Shown here piece after piece: positions 42,125 through 53,454 of a DNA stretch of 64,000 nucleotides. Location of the stretch: assembly GCA_963580285.1 (NCBI GenBank), contig OY757012.1, forward strand, positions 173,063,994 through 173,127,993, read 5' to 3'. Both the position numbers and the translations under genes were made by a program. The DNA comes from Lucinisca nassula. Taxonomy: Eukaryota > Mollusca > Bivalvia > Lucinida > Lucinidae. Under the pieces are notes generated by a model that saw only the letters and a program-made list of their open reading frames with translations, made no database searches and was not told where the DNA came from. The first letter of the stretch is position 1. The number at the start of each line of letters is the position of its first letter.

Positions 42125-42262
42125 TGATGCACTTCATGCGGACTGAACAAATTATTTGTCTTAACCGTGACGGAAGTAAGTGCGAGCATTGTGGCAGCGT
42201 AAAATCGATTTAAGACCCCAGTGGAATTCGTTTCCGCTGACCGTTCCAAGGCGGTTCATATG
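42125..42262 (+). repeat. PLE 3' fragment (internal piece)
   Basis: CTTCATGCGGACTGAACAAA ... CGTTCCAAGGCGGTTC; both ends truncated. 42263-43139 has no recognised feature. Confidence 0.85.
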
Positions 42263-43139
42263 TCGTAGTTTATATACTCAGTCAAAAAAAGTTCGTAAAC
42301 GTAAAATTGCTTGTGTTACTATAGCTACCACAGATAAAACCTACACAAAGTTCGTTATGTTTTGGTTCGAAGATTCATTTTTACATGCAAAAGCCCCATT
42401 CGATTTTGGTTTCGTAAACACACCATCGTAGACTATTGCCTTAAACACCCAAGGGCCAATTTGTCACTTTCGCAGAGAAAATCATTAAAACATGCAATGA
42501 TTTAACATCACAAAAGTTCCCTGTACCCAAAACTTCTAAAATTTGATACATGTTACTTTGCATTAGATACTATTTGCCTCTATTCACAAAAGATTAGGAA
42601 CTTCAGTTGCATCGGCTACGAGAAACAGGCTATCACATATTGACCTCCATTTCTTAGAAGTTGTGTGCAAATTCTGCTTTCAATGGGAACTCCATAGAAA
42701 ATCACAATCCATAGTGCTACATGCTACATGAATTTTCTGTATATTTACCATCATGATGACCAGTTATGGGGAAAACAAAGCGTGGTTTGAAAAAATGGCA
42801 AAAATTGATTGACAGTAATAAAAATTACAGCAGTTCGAAAGTTGCTATATTTTAAATTGCAAGGGAGATGATTTGAGAATTTCACAAATTAAAATCTCAC
42901 TTATAATGCGAGATAATGATGTTTTATAAAAGTAAAGTGTTATCCGATGTTCAGATGATAAAGTCTTCCAACTTAGGTAACAAAGAGATTTCTGCGCATG
43001 CGCACTGTCCATTTTCGACCAAAATCTTTCTGGGCCCATATTGCAGGACAACTCTGGTGCAGAAAGGCATGGACAAATGCAAGTCTAGCATTCTCTTGCT
43101 AAAGATCCGATTTACATGACTACAGCCAAACTTAGCTCA

Positions 43140-44280
43140 ATAGCTGCCAGTCATCTAGTGAGTTTCACCCGGAAATTGGTAAAGTTACTTTTTTAACTAA
43201 GTATATTAGTTATGGTTTGTCTTTGGGTGTTTGTGTCGCTTATTATGTTATTTTGGATAGCTTATTGGCCATTTTGTGGAAAAGTAACTGTCTTTTTGGC
43301 TTTCCGAGATTGATGTTTCCTATACGATCTGTTGTTTCATGTTTGTGTTTCTTTCCCTTTGGTGTCTCTGATGGGAGCTGTGGGTTAATTGTATCGATTC
43401 CTTATCATTGCCTCCACTTCTACTTTACAAAGAAAGCAAACAAAATTATAAAGAATAACGAATGACCCCAGACTGCTTGCAATGAAGTAAACGGGTGGTT
43501 GGGGTAGGCAAAGGTGACATGTATCTAGTGTCAATGGCGCGTCCAACTGTTATTGGCTTAACGTTGGACAATTAAAAAGAGAAACAATCAGGAACTCATA
43601 CAATCAGGTCCGAAATATCACTTACGAAAGAAGTCGAAACATGGATCGACGACAGTAACCAAAATAGACAACAGGTAAACCGACGACAGTAACCAAAATT
43701 GACAACAGGTAAAAACCGAATCAGCAGCTCTTTTCCAAACAGATGGTGACTCAGAAAATCCAAACCTAACTAAAATGGAGCAGTATGTTGGAAAGAATCA
43801 GAAACACCAAGTTAAGGGTTTAGGGAGAATGTTGTTATTTCTTGTTTCTACACTTCCATTCATTTTCATCTTTCTCCCCTGTCCTTTCATCTCCTCTACT
43901 AACTTGTCTATACCCTTTCCCCCTTTCACTATGGGATGACACAAAATGACCCACAAGGGCGGACGTGTCGTTAACACAACAGTCAATCTTGCATGTTAGT
44001 TAACCAAGTCACAGTTGATAACTTCACTTCCCGCATTACTTGCGCGTCGGCAGTTTGGCCTCAGTCTCTTCGGTAGTTCCGACTTTAAGACTTCCTTTTA
44101 AGGCAAGTAGTTTAGGTCGTAGTACCAAAGCGTTAATCCAAAATCATTAGTCCATTTACAAAATGGCAAATATCGATGTTCAGATCAACAGACATGGACT
44201 CCAGAAGAGTGTAATCAGGCGTCCGCGAATAGTAAGCATTACTTGGTAAGCAAGCTTCGCCCACCATGCCCATCGACCCG
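43140..44280. repeat. PLE-derived composite, copy 2
   Basis: Second copy of 37200-38290: PLE 3' fragment (43197-43428), linker, RT C-terminal remnant (43978-44085, LVNQVTVDNFTSRITC), then a family B 3' end in reverse. Here the family B part continues to 45046. Confidence 0.88.
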
Positions 44281-45046
44281 AACGAAGAAAAGGAGTAAAT
44301 CCCGAGAAGGGTATGTCCGAGAGTTTGGAAGTCTTCCTATGGCTTTCCATTGGCAAACATGCCCACATTGTACGGATCAACAAGATCATGTTGCATCCCA
44401 TAGATCTTCTTAAGTGTTGATACCATTTTTGTTTTTTGATACCCCTGGCATAAGAACGGGGTAGTGAGCACCTTCCCATGTTCCATAAAGTCCTGATACT
44501 TGGAACAGGCATAACGGATTAACTGTGAAACGTAAACTCCATATGCTGGTGCAGACAGGATATTACTACTCAGGAAGCGAAAGTTAACCAATGGGAAAAT
44601 TGAAGTCATCTCGTTTATCGTACAGCCTAGTAGTAAGCTTCCCGTTGTCAATATACAGATAACAATCCAAGTATGAGGAGGAGGTTGCAGTCTCTGTTGT
44701 TTCCTTAATTTCAAGTTCACGTGGATAGATGAATTCCAAGTACTCTGCGAATTTAGCATTTTTCAGAGACAATAAATCATCTATATATCTGTAGGTGAAA
44801 TTGAATTGTTGTGCAAGGCGTTTCTTGCCTGCTTTGAGGAGACCTTGTACAAACTCCGCCTCATACGAGTACAAGAACAAGTCGGCAAGCAACGGTACAC
44901 AATTCGTACCCATTGGTATGCCCATTAGTTGCTGAAATAATAGACCACTGAACTCCACGAAAATATTGCCAATTAGATATTCCAGCATCTTTATGACATC
45001 TGCATCAGTGTACTTTTGTGGTGCATCAGAGTGATCTCGAACGCAG
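44112..45046 (-). pseudogene. PLE family B reverse transcriptase, second copy (5'-truncated, frameshifted)
   Basis: Covers palm and thumb: HSDAPQKYTDAD, GIPMGTNCVP, YRYIDDLL, YDKRDDFNFPIG, GVYVSQLIRY. Frameshifts near 44585 and 44340, and a C-terminal rearrangement relative to 8690-9312. It breaks at 45046, exactly where a plus-strand PLE 3' end begins. Confidence 0.85.
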
Positions 45047-45330
45047 TAAGTCGGTTGGTGCCGGATGCTCTGTCGCTGGTCGGGATATCCGGAGTCAAGT
45101 TCTTTGCGTTGTTTTGCATCATCATTTCAGTTATTCCATGCTGTCGAGTCTCAATCGTTGTTTCATCTGTGTATTCGCTTGATTTTTTTTCTGGATCATG
45201 TTGCATTGATAAGTTAGAAACCCGTTCACGTGGACCAACTGCAGAATCAAGGGGAGGAGTGTGGCCGAGTAAATTCGATTTTAGCATACTAATGCGATGT
45301 TTCCAATGTGGTGCTTCTGTTGCGGCATAT
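45047..45330 (+). repeat. PLE 3' fragment, divergent, head-to-head with family B
   Basis: GTCGGTTGGTGCCGGATGCT CTGTCGCTGGTCGGG ... CAATGTGGTGCTTCTGTTGCGG. About 75-80% similar to family A by eye; probably the C lineage. Confidence 0.7.
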
Positions 45331-45364
45331 TTTTGTCATTGTTATAACCCCGTAATCGAAGTTT

Positions 45365-46330
45365 GAGATGGGGTATATAGGAGTCACTCGGTTAGTTGGT
45401 CTGTGTATCCGTCCGTGGCACATATTTTCATGCGAAATACCTCACCATTTCTTCTCCGATTAACTTCAAAGGTTGCCATGTATTAGCAATGGGGTGTAGA
45501 TGTGTGTGGCATAGATTTCATATGGGTGAAGTCAAGGTCACTGTTGCTAAAAATAGAATAATCTTGTGGTGGGAATAACTTCCAAATTTCTTACCGATTG
45601 ACTTCAAATATACAATGAGTGTGTGTGACATAAGTTACATTTAGTCATGTCGAGGTAAAGGTTACAGACGCTAAAAATAGAATAATCTTGTGATGCAGAG
45701 AGCTTCTACATTCTTTCAACGATTTATTTCAAATTTTGTGTATGCATTCATGATGAGGTGCAGATGTGCGTGACATAAGTTCAATATGTACCATGTGAAG
45801 ATCAGTGTTGCTAAAAATAATCTTGTGATGCGAACTACTTCCACATTTCTTCACCGATTGAGCTCAAATTTGCATATGCATTGACAATATGGTGTAGATA
45901 TGCGTGACATAAATTTCATACGGATAAAGTCAAGGTCACTCTGGCTACAAATAGAATAATCTTGTGATGCGAAAAAGCTACACATTTCATCACCTACTGT
46001 GTTCGAGTAGACAATGAGATGTAGATGTGTGTGACATAAGTTTCATTTGGTCATGTCGATGTCAAGGTTACAATTGCTAAAAATAGAATAATCTTGTGAT
46101 GCAGTTAAGTTCTACATTTCTTCTCCGATTTTCTCGAACTTTGCATATGCATTCATAATGAGGTAAAGATGTGCGTGACATAAGATTCAAATGAACCATT
46201 GTGAAGGTAAGTGATATTGTTGCTAAAAATAGAATAATATTTTGATGCGAAATACTTCCACATTTCTTCACCGATTGAGTTCCAGTTTCATATGGGTCAG
46301 GTCAAGCTCAAAGTCACTGTTTGTAGTTTG
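45365..46330 (+). repeat. Tandem repeat, ~120-145-bp units
   Basis: GCTAAAAATAGAATAATCTT-like anchors at about 45547, 45669, 45809, 45945, 46075, 46220; shared TTTCTTCACCGATTGA and GTGTGTGACATAAGTTTCAT. Confidence 0.85.
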
Positions 46331-46499
46331 GCTAAGAATTTTGTCTGGATAATAGCTGTATGATGTACCATCACATTAACAAAATAGTAGTGAAAACAAG
46401 TCTGTGTAATTAACACCCTTCCAGCTCAAGTAGAAAGCCACATGCTTGATCCGGGTTTTAACCCATTCAGTACCAGAAACCCCTAAAAGGGAACCTTGG

Positions 46500-46582
46500 C
46501 AAATAGTGCAGGCCCAGATCAGACGCCGCATCCTCAGACGCCGCAGGATGCGGCGTCTGATCAGGGCCTACACTGTTTGCAG
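46500..46582. mobile_element. MITE-C, near-perfect hairpin
   Basis: CAGATCAGACGCCGCATCCT ... AGGATGCGGCGTCTGATCAG with GGCC(T)ACACTG ends. The downstream block to 46680 is shared with 14930-15040 and 63300-63460. Confidence 0.85.
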
Positions 46583-46724
46583 AAAGTTAAGCCATTTCTC
46601 GAACTAAATTTTAAATAAATTTTGAAATGGACGCCTGCTTTATGTAAGGAGGAAGATTCCGTTTGGTACAAAAAGGGTTAATAATTGCGCCAAAGCGGGA
46701 GTATAGAAGTCAGATCCACTGACA

Positions 46725-46930
46725 GTTCTAGTTTTGTTTCTTTTTATGTATGTACTGCTAATATATTTTCATTTTGGATAGCCGTTTTGCGCCATGTGAT
46801 AGTGACGAAACTGTTCTTTCTGCTTTCATCTTGAAATGTTTCAATTACGGTTCCGTGGCTTATTTGTGCTTCTATCCCTTAATTGTTGGATTATTATAAC
46901 GATTCCTGATCACTTCCATCACTTCAATTT
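46725..46930 (+). repeat. PLE 3' fragment (old)
   Basis: CATTTTGGATAGCCGTTTTG ... TTATTATAACGATTCCTGAT CACTTCCATCACTTC; low similarity. Confidence 0.6.
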
Positions 46931-46954
46931 CTCATGGCATGTTATTTACCCTTC

Positions 46955-47035
46955 TCTTGCTGAATATTCAGTTTCGCCACAGCCATTTCTGACTTTCAAC
47001 CAATCAGATTACTTGATGTAATTTATTCTTACAAA
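46955..47035 (+). repeat. Family B PLE 5'-side fragment
   Basis: TTGCTGAATATTCAGTTTCG ... ACCAATCAGATTACTTGATG matches the reverse complement of 10925-11000, the outermost part of family B. Confidence 0.8.
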
Positions 47036-47051
47036 GCCATAAACTTAATGT

Positions 47052-47118
47052 CAAACAGTGTAGATCCTGATCAGATGGCTTCTTCAGAAGCCATCTGATC
47101 TGGATCTACACTGTTTCC
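47052..47118. mobile_element. MITE-C hairpin
   Basis: CAAACAGTGTAGATCCTGAT CAGATGGCTTC/TTCAGAAGCCATCTG ... ACACTGTTTCC; near-perfect. Confidence 0.85.
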
Positions 47119-47339
47119 AAAGACAGGGGTTGTCGTGAACAGCATGATAAGAGTTAATATGATTTATAAACCTTAAACAGGATACGAAATATGAAGGCCA
47201 TAGACCAGTGTCTTTGCAAAGACCTGCTTTTGCAAGCAAAAGTCCGTAACAGAAGTTGAGCCTCTGTGACATCATGAAAACACGTCGTGATATAATTTTG
47301 ACCCCGGTATAGTATCCTAGACTGCCAGAACGCATAATA

Positions 47340-47600
47340 AACGTTCCAAGGCGGTTCTTCTGTCGCGGTTTATTTTTGTTATGGCTTGTCTTTAAGTGTG
47401 TGTATCGCTAATATTATTTTGTTTTGGATAGTCACTTGGCCATTTTGTGGGAAAGTAACTGTCATTTTGGCTTTCCGCTATTGATGTTTCCATTAGTGTC
47501 TAATTGTTTCATGTTTGTGTTTCTTTCCCTTTGGTGTCTCTGATGGGAGTTGTGGGTTAATTATATCGATTCCTGATCATTGCCTTCATTTCTATTTTAT
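47340..47600 (+). repeat. PLE 3' fragment
   Basis: ACGTTCCAAGGCGGTTCTTC ... TTCCTGATCATTGCCTTCAT TTCTATTT. Confidence 0.88.
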
Positions 47601-47604
47601 ATGT

Positions 47605-48212
47605 CTGAAAACTGGGGTTTACAGGGATATTCATTTTTCTTCTTATTTCTGCTAAAAAAAAAAAAAAACAGATTGTGGGTACTCGTCGCCGAGGCTATTC
47701 TAACGGGTGCCAATAATTTATGTTTTGAGTCGAAATATGAAAAGTATCAAATTATTTTATTATACAATTTTTATTCTTTTGGTGGAATAATTAACAACGT
47801 AATTGAATAGGCGTGTAATCGTAATTGTATCTTTGACTCTTCGTGTTATAAGTGCCAGAACACGTAAAAACCGACAAAAAGACCTGTTAGACCAGCAAAG
47901 ACTCAGGTCAGCCTTTGAATCAAACAAGAAGGGTCAGATTCTGAATATATATCTCCCATTACGAAAACACGCCAATACAAATGTATTAAAAATTTTACCA
48001 CAAAAGTAAGTGAAAATTGTCAGATAAATATTCTGGTATTTTTTAAATTTTTTGCTAAAGATAGATAATGGATACACTTTAAAACCGCCTCTGAGAGGCG
48101 GTTCTAACCAGTACCCACAGTCTATGTATTTTAGAAGAAATAAGAAAATTGTTGAATACCCTTGTAAACCCAGTTTTACTGCATGAAAGTGTGGTAAAAT
48201 TGGGTCAGAACT
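47605..48212. mobile_element. Two degenerate MITE-H copies
   Basis: 47605-47827 (AAACTGGGGTTTACAGGGAT... GGCGTGTAATCG) and 47958-48212 (CATTACGAAAACACGCC... AACCGCCTCTGAGAGGCGGTT... TACTGCATGAAAGTG). Between them is ~130 bp of unmatched sequence. Confidence 0.7.
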
Positions 48213-48494
48213 GCATTACGCAAGCATGCCTATACAAATACATTGCCACCTTTATCGCCGGAAAAATGACAATTTTTTAATGAAAAATTGTGATATTTTT
48301 CTTATTTCTGCTCAAAATATAGATTGTGGGCACTCGTTAGAATCGCCTCATCGAGGCGGTTCTAACGAGTACCCACAGTCTATATTTTAGAGCATAAATA
48401 AGAAAAATAAGGTATACCCCCGGAAACCCAAGTTTTACTATATAAAAGTGTGGTTCAATGGGGGTCAAAATTATATAGGCGTGTTTTCGCGATG
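48213..48494. mobile_element. MITE-H
   Basis: CATTACGCAAGCATGCC to GGCGTGTTTTCGCGATG, central GAATCGCCTCATCGAGGCGGTTC hairpin split as GAATCGCCTC/GAGGCGGTTC. Confidence 0.88.
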
Positions 48495-48582
48495 GTAAAG
48501 CCGTGTTTTCGCGATGGTATAGCCGTGTTTTCGCGATGGTATAGCCGTGTTTTCGCGATGGTATAGCCGTGTTTTAGCGATG
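48479..48582 (+). repeat. 22-bp tandem repeat made of the MITE-H terminus
   Basis: GTGTTTTCGCGATGG then TATAGCC repeats about five times, beginning inside the right end of the preceding MITE-H. Confidence 0.92.
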
Positions 48583-48732
48583 CAATGTAAATGTTGAAGG
48601 ATCACTCGAAGTGAGACAATCTGATCAGATTGTGTCTTTACTGGTCCCAATGGTCTTATTGTAGGTTGTGTCGTTTGCCAGCTCAAATGCTCTACAGATG
48701 TCAGGTGTAGTCACCACCCTTAATACGGTCTG

Positions 48733-49024
48733 CATTACGCAAACACGCCTATACAAATACATTGCCACCTTTATTGCCGAAAAAAGGAAATTTTTGTGAT
48801 GAAAAATTGTGATATTTTTTCTTATTTCTGCTCATAATATAGATTGTGGGCACTCGTTAGAACCGCCTCATCGAGGCGGTTCTAACGAGTACCCACAAAC
48901 TAAATTTTAGAGCAGAAATGAACAGAAATAAGAAAAAATAAGGTATACCCCCGGAAACCCCAATGTTTCTATATAAAAGTGGGGTTCAAGGGGTTCAAAA
49001 TTATATAGGCGTGTTTTCGTGATG
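48733..49024. mobile_element. MITE-H
   Basis: CATTACGCAAACACGCC to GGCGTGTTTTCGTGATG, intact central hairpin GAACCGCCTC-ATC-GAGGCGGTTC. Confidence 0.88.
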
Positions 49025-49218
49025 AAAACACTTATCCCTCTGAAGCAATGAGTACAGCGCAGAACTGACAACTGTTCTAGTGTACAATTTTCTGTGCCAG
49101 AATAGCTAATTTCGGCCAATTTGGCCTCATCAGTAACTCTTAATACAACAAGAAAAACTGCTTTTCAAATTTTCGTTTATGTCGTCTGCTTCATTGGCAT
49201 GCATTTTTAAATATGCAG

Positions 49219-49285
49219 GTAAACAGCGTGGACTAGATCAGACGGCTCCTCTAGGAGCATTCTGATCTGATTCCACACTGTTTGC
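49219..49285. repeat. MITE-C hairpin, degenerate
   Basis: GTAAACAGCGTGGACTAGAT ... CTGATTCCACACTGTTTGC. Confidence 0.75.
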
Positions 49286-50264
49286 AATAATATTTTTTAT
49301 TTTACTAGCAGAGAATAAAGCGGACGACACTTGTGATTGGCATCTCAAGTATTGATTGGTGAATGGTGAGACACCCTGCATGCAGGGATACTTGAAAGAT
49401 AGTCGAACTTCGATGGGACCGTGAACTTTATCCGAGAGCTGGGTGAGCGAAGCCACTGAAGGTTATTATTGCTCAATCCCAGATGGTAAAATGGTGAATG
49501 ATCCAGGTACATCTCTCCGATTTTCGGATAAATAATGTTGCGTTGTGTGTAGTCAGTAGAATCGCCTCGTTGATTTTAAAAACAACTAAATTATCTATTA
49601 CGGTGCCCTACAGTTCTCGCACTAATGCGGCGTCCGTGTCTACCCACGATCGCTGCTGCTGTTGAAACTTCCGTTTTAAACCTGACCCTCAAATGACGTA
49701 AGCGTATGAAGATGTCCTGATGTCGAATAGTCACACGAGATTCGCTAGACCTACATGTAGGTAGGAAGTCGAGGACGAATGCGACTCTGCAATGGTAATC
49801 TAGCCATGGCTGTTCAAGTCATTAGTTTTATAATATGGGCCGCGTCAAGCGATTTTGGTACTTATCGCCTATGCGAGCAGCGAAGGTTCAGGCGAGCCTG
49901 CGCATCCGCGCAGTCTCGCCAGAACCTTCTCTGCTCGCTCATACAAGCAGTGAATCAAGATGCACCTTCAGACAGAAAGCCATATCCCTGGCCCCTCTGA
50001 ATGGCTGGGCATGCGCAGTTAAAATTTGTCATGACGGAATGCTCGAAGACCCAAATTCGCTTGGCGGGGCTCATATAGCGAAACTTTGATAACTCGAAGA
50101 CGAATAGTTCGTTTCCCATGGCTAATTCGAACTACAGTCGAACTTCAATAGCTCGAACGCCTTTGGGACCTCGAAAATCTGTTCGAGACTGGGGTAGTTC
50201 GAGCCACTGAGGTTTCTGTTAGGAGGCATAACCAGACTTTTAGACATCTTTTCGGTTTTCTATA
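49286..50264. other. Intergenic with GTCGAACTTC modules and one long hairpin
   Basis: GTCGAACTTC..GGGACC..GAG modules recur at about 49400, 50130 and 50160, some near 50450. No gene recognised; the GC-rich hairpin is listed separately. Confidence 0.5.
49873..49938. repeat. Stable GC-rich hairpin (66 nt)
   Basis: GCGAGCAGCGAAGGTTCAGG on the left and CCAGAACCTTCTCTGCTCGC on the right pair with two mismatches; the inside also pairs TGCGC/GCGCA. Pre-miRNA-like in size but no evidence of expression. Confidence 0.75.
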
Positions 50265-50780
50265 ATAAAAATGTGTGCTGTGTGTACTCATTAGAATCGC
50301 CTCATCGAGGCGATTCTAATGAGTACACACAGCATATATTTGCAAGATAAAAGACGAATATATGCTAACTTTTACTCTCCCTATTTCTTACGCACAGAAA
50401 TTCCCTAGGGACTCAAGAACGGGTTCGACTCAGCCATGGTACACGAGCCATCGGTGTTCGAGCCATCGAAGTTCTACTGTATATGTATTTGTTCAGGATA
50501 ATATATGTATTTTTTCTGATTTCATCTTGAAAAGTATATTTTGTGAGTACTCATTAAAATCACCTCAGTGGAAAAGGTATGCTGTGTGTACTCATTGGAA
50601 TAGCCCCAACGAGGTGCACACAACATGCCTTTATGAACTATCTTTTGTTTACCCATTAAAAACGCATCAATGAGGCGAGTCTAATGAGTACATACAGCAC
50701 ACCTTTATTGGAATGTTGTTAGTTCTCATTAGAATCGCATCAACGGGGCGATTCTAATGAGTACATACAGCATACCTTTG
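50265..50780. repeat. Cluster of MITE-H-like hairpins (GTACTCATTAGAATCGCCTC)
   Basis: 50272-50340 is near-perfect (TGTGTACTCATTAGAATCGC / GCGATTCTAATGAGTACACA). Further partial arms at about 50530-50560, 50590-50640, 50650-50700 and 50715-50775. Confidence 0.8.
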
Positions 50781-51764
50781 TTTTACTGATGATCATAAAG
50801 CTATCCTACAGTGATCCCAATTAAGCCTTATGACCCGGAACTATGAGTGCATGCATCCTTATCTCGAACAAATGTATATGATCCCAGAGATGTTCCGAGT
50901 TATTGAAGTTTGACTGTATGTAGGGTCAAAATCGAACATGTATGAAACGCATAAACAGACACTGTCTTAGACACAAGAAATCAGAAGGCGGATTCGTGCT
51001 GCAAAGCAAACCCGAGGCAAATGACATGCATTCAAACGACCGCACTCATGGACGGAAATACCACATTCTTATATCGTGCCTAGCTGGAAGCAAATGAAAT
51101 AAATGAATCTATGAATGGAAATCTAGTTAACACCAACGCTGATACACCATTTATATCTGATGCATCAATGTCTGACAGGGCTCAACGAGCGAATATGTCT
51201 TTGCTCAAAAGTAAGACAAAGCTAAGTCAGTCAGACGTCCTGGGGTAAAAGTAGTTCATAGAACGCCCAGCGAAGACTTTGATCAGACTGTGCAGAATCT
51301 TAGTGCCCTCTGATCCCAGTCTTCACTGGGCGACTGTTTCCTAAAACATATTATCGCTTGGCATTACTCATTAATGATATATTGCTGTCCTTCCTAAAAA
51401 TCATTTGTCGTTCTATTTACAGCCGCAGACCAAACAAAACATTACTATACAGGCCATATTTAGCAACACTTAAGTGGAAATATCCTTTAAAAGTAATCAA
51501 ATGTTTCATGAATCGTAATCAGTCCCATGTCTCCTTTTGATGACTCGACGGATGCATGTGCTCTTTCATTATTGCTTTTTAGGGTCATTTAAATTCTTTT
51601 TTGACATTCATTTTCATTAGCAATAGGGTGCAATACTTGTAAAGTTAGTACTCCATCATGTTGAGTAGGCTTGATGAAATGTAAGCGTGCTAGAGCATGT
51701 CCAAAACAGCACTTTACTACTGTGGTATATTTAGGACATTCAACATAATATTATGAACAATATT
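50781..51764. other. Intergenic, no recognised feature
   Basis: A 60-codon ORF at 51358-51537 has no domain. Low-complexity absent. Confidence 0.45.
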
Positions 51765-52318
51765 ATGTCGAGTGCTCGACATATTTTCTCGAGCGCTCGA
51801 TATAATATCGCGAGCGCTTAACATATTATCTCGTGCGCCCGACATATTATATCTAGCGCTCGACATAATATCTCGAGCGCTCGACTTTTTATCTCGACTT
51901 ATTATCTTAACATATTATCTCGTGCGCTCGACATAATATCTCGAGCGCTTGACTGATTATCTCGACTTATTATCTTAACATATTATCTCGTGCGCCCGAC
52001 ATATTATATCGAGCGCACTACATAATATCTCAAGCGCTCGACTTATAATCTCGAGCGCTCTACATATTATCTCGAGCGCTCTACATAATATCTCGACCCC
52101 TCGACTTATTATCTCGAGCGCTCGACAAAATATATGTCTCGAGCGTTCGACATAATATCTCGAGCGCTCGACAAAATATCTCGAGCGCTCGATATAATAC
52201 CTCGAGCGCTCGATATGTTATCTCGAGCGCTTGACGTTTTATACGAGCGATCGTCATATCTCGAGCGCTCGACATAGTATCTCGAGTGCTCGAGGTGTCA
52301 TCTCGAGTCTCGAAATGT
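51765..52318 (+). repeat. 21-bp palindromic satellite, orientation 1
   Basis: CTCGAGCGCTCGACATAATA-type unit repeated ~25 times with ATCTCGACTTATT variants. GTCGAGCGCTCGAC is a perfect palindrome. Confidence 0.92.
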
Positions 52319-52387
52319 GCGAAGACATTATTAAGCCCGTGCATTCTGATCCGAGTTTCTGCTAGCCGCATACCGAAGCATCCCGCC

Positions 52388-52569
52388 CATTGGGGCTTCG
52401 AGAAAAAGATTGGGCTGCAGGATGCTTCCATGGGGGCTGAAACGTACTACACATGAGTACTGGTGCCTAAGCTTGCCCATGAAAAGAAGTGCGAGGCGGA
52501 CTGTCCATGCACATAGACCCCTTTGGTTTCAATGGGCGGCAGGGCTTGAAATGTCATTTCATCTCAATA
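52388..52569 (+). repeat. SINE-A, 3'-truncated
   Basis: Head CGCCCATTGGGGCTTCGAG to CATTTCATCTCAATAG; meets the next copy tail to middle. Confidence 0.85.
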
Positions 52570-52873
52570 GTTTGTTTGTTTGTTTAATTTGAAGTTTAAC
52601 GTCCCCGTCAACACTGTAAAAGTCATTTTGGAGATGTTGCTTCCATGTTACTTCCAATTTTGTGGGACTTTTACCCGACATTGTGATGAAATGACATCTC
52701 AAGCCCTGTCACCCAGTGAACCAATAGGGTTATAAGCATGGACGGGCCAACTCGCACCGCATTGCCTGGGCAGGCTTAGATCCTCTAAGCGGTTTAAGCG
52801 TACTCGTGTGCGAGTCGGTTTCAGCTCTGCATGGGAGCATCATGAAGCCCATCTATTTCTTCAAGCCCCGATG
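52570..52873 (-). repeat. SINE-A, full length
   Basis: TTTGTTTGTTTGTTTAATTT tail side to TTCTTCAAGCCCCGATGGGC head; contains a duplicated TTGCTTCCA/TTACTTCCA step. Confidence 0.9.
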
Positions 52874-52947
52874 GGCTGGGGCGGTGGGTACTCATTTTAA
52901 GAGCAGAAATAAGATGATTTATACCCCTGTAAACCCAGTCTAATCAT

Positions 52948-53212
52948 GCTGTTTTAATTGTTTGATTTGAGGTTTAACGTCCCTGTCAACACTGTACAGG
53001 GCATTTTTGAGACGGACTTTTACCCGACATTGAGATATAATAACACCTCAGTCCCTGCCGCCCATTGAAACTAATAGGGTTAATATGCACTCAAACCACT
53101 TTGCCGGGACAGGCTTAGCTCCTCTAAGCGGGTTACTAGTACTCATGTGCGCTCGGTTTTATCTATGCGTGGAACGCCATGCAGCTCAATCTATTTCTCC
53201 ATGCCCCGGTGG
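52948..53212 (-). repeat. SINE-A, diverged
   Basis: TTGTTTGATTTGAGGTTTAA to CCATGCCCCGGTGGGCGG with an internal deletion. A short plus-strand piece (CCCAATGTCGGGTGAAAGTC) follows at 53279-53335. Confidence 0.85.
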
Positions 53213-53454
53213 GCGGTGGACATGCTGTTAACTGAAACAGTTTAATGTTATTGATTATAGGACTTGGCATGCATTTCGTCCCAATGTCGGGTGAAAGTCC
53301 GACGGGCTTGCAGGCAACGTCTCCAAACTTGATGACTGAAATATTGTTGGCAGGGCCATACTATAAAATATGGGGATTTAAGGATCTTTTAAAAGTGCAT
53401 AGACTTGTTAACTTGGTGACCAGATAAGGGCAGTTGCCAAACTGATGCTTCGAT

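Noticed and set aside
48479..48582. CRISPR-like regular repeats
   Set aside because: No spacers; direct tandem 22-mers in a eukaryotic context.
52081..52431. Arg/Asp-rich ORF with repeats (also 53671-53889)
   Set aside because: Translation of the 21-bp satellites.
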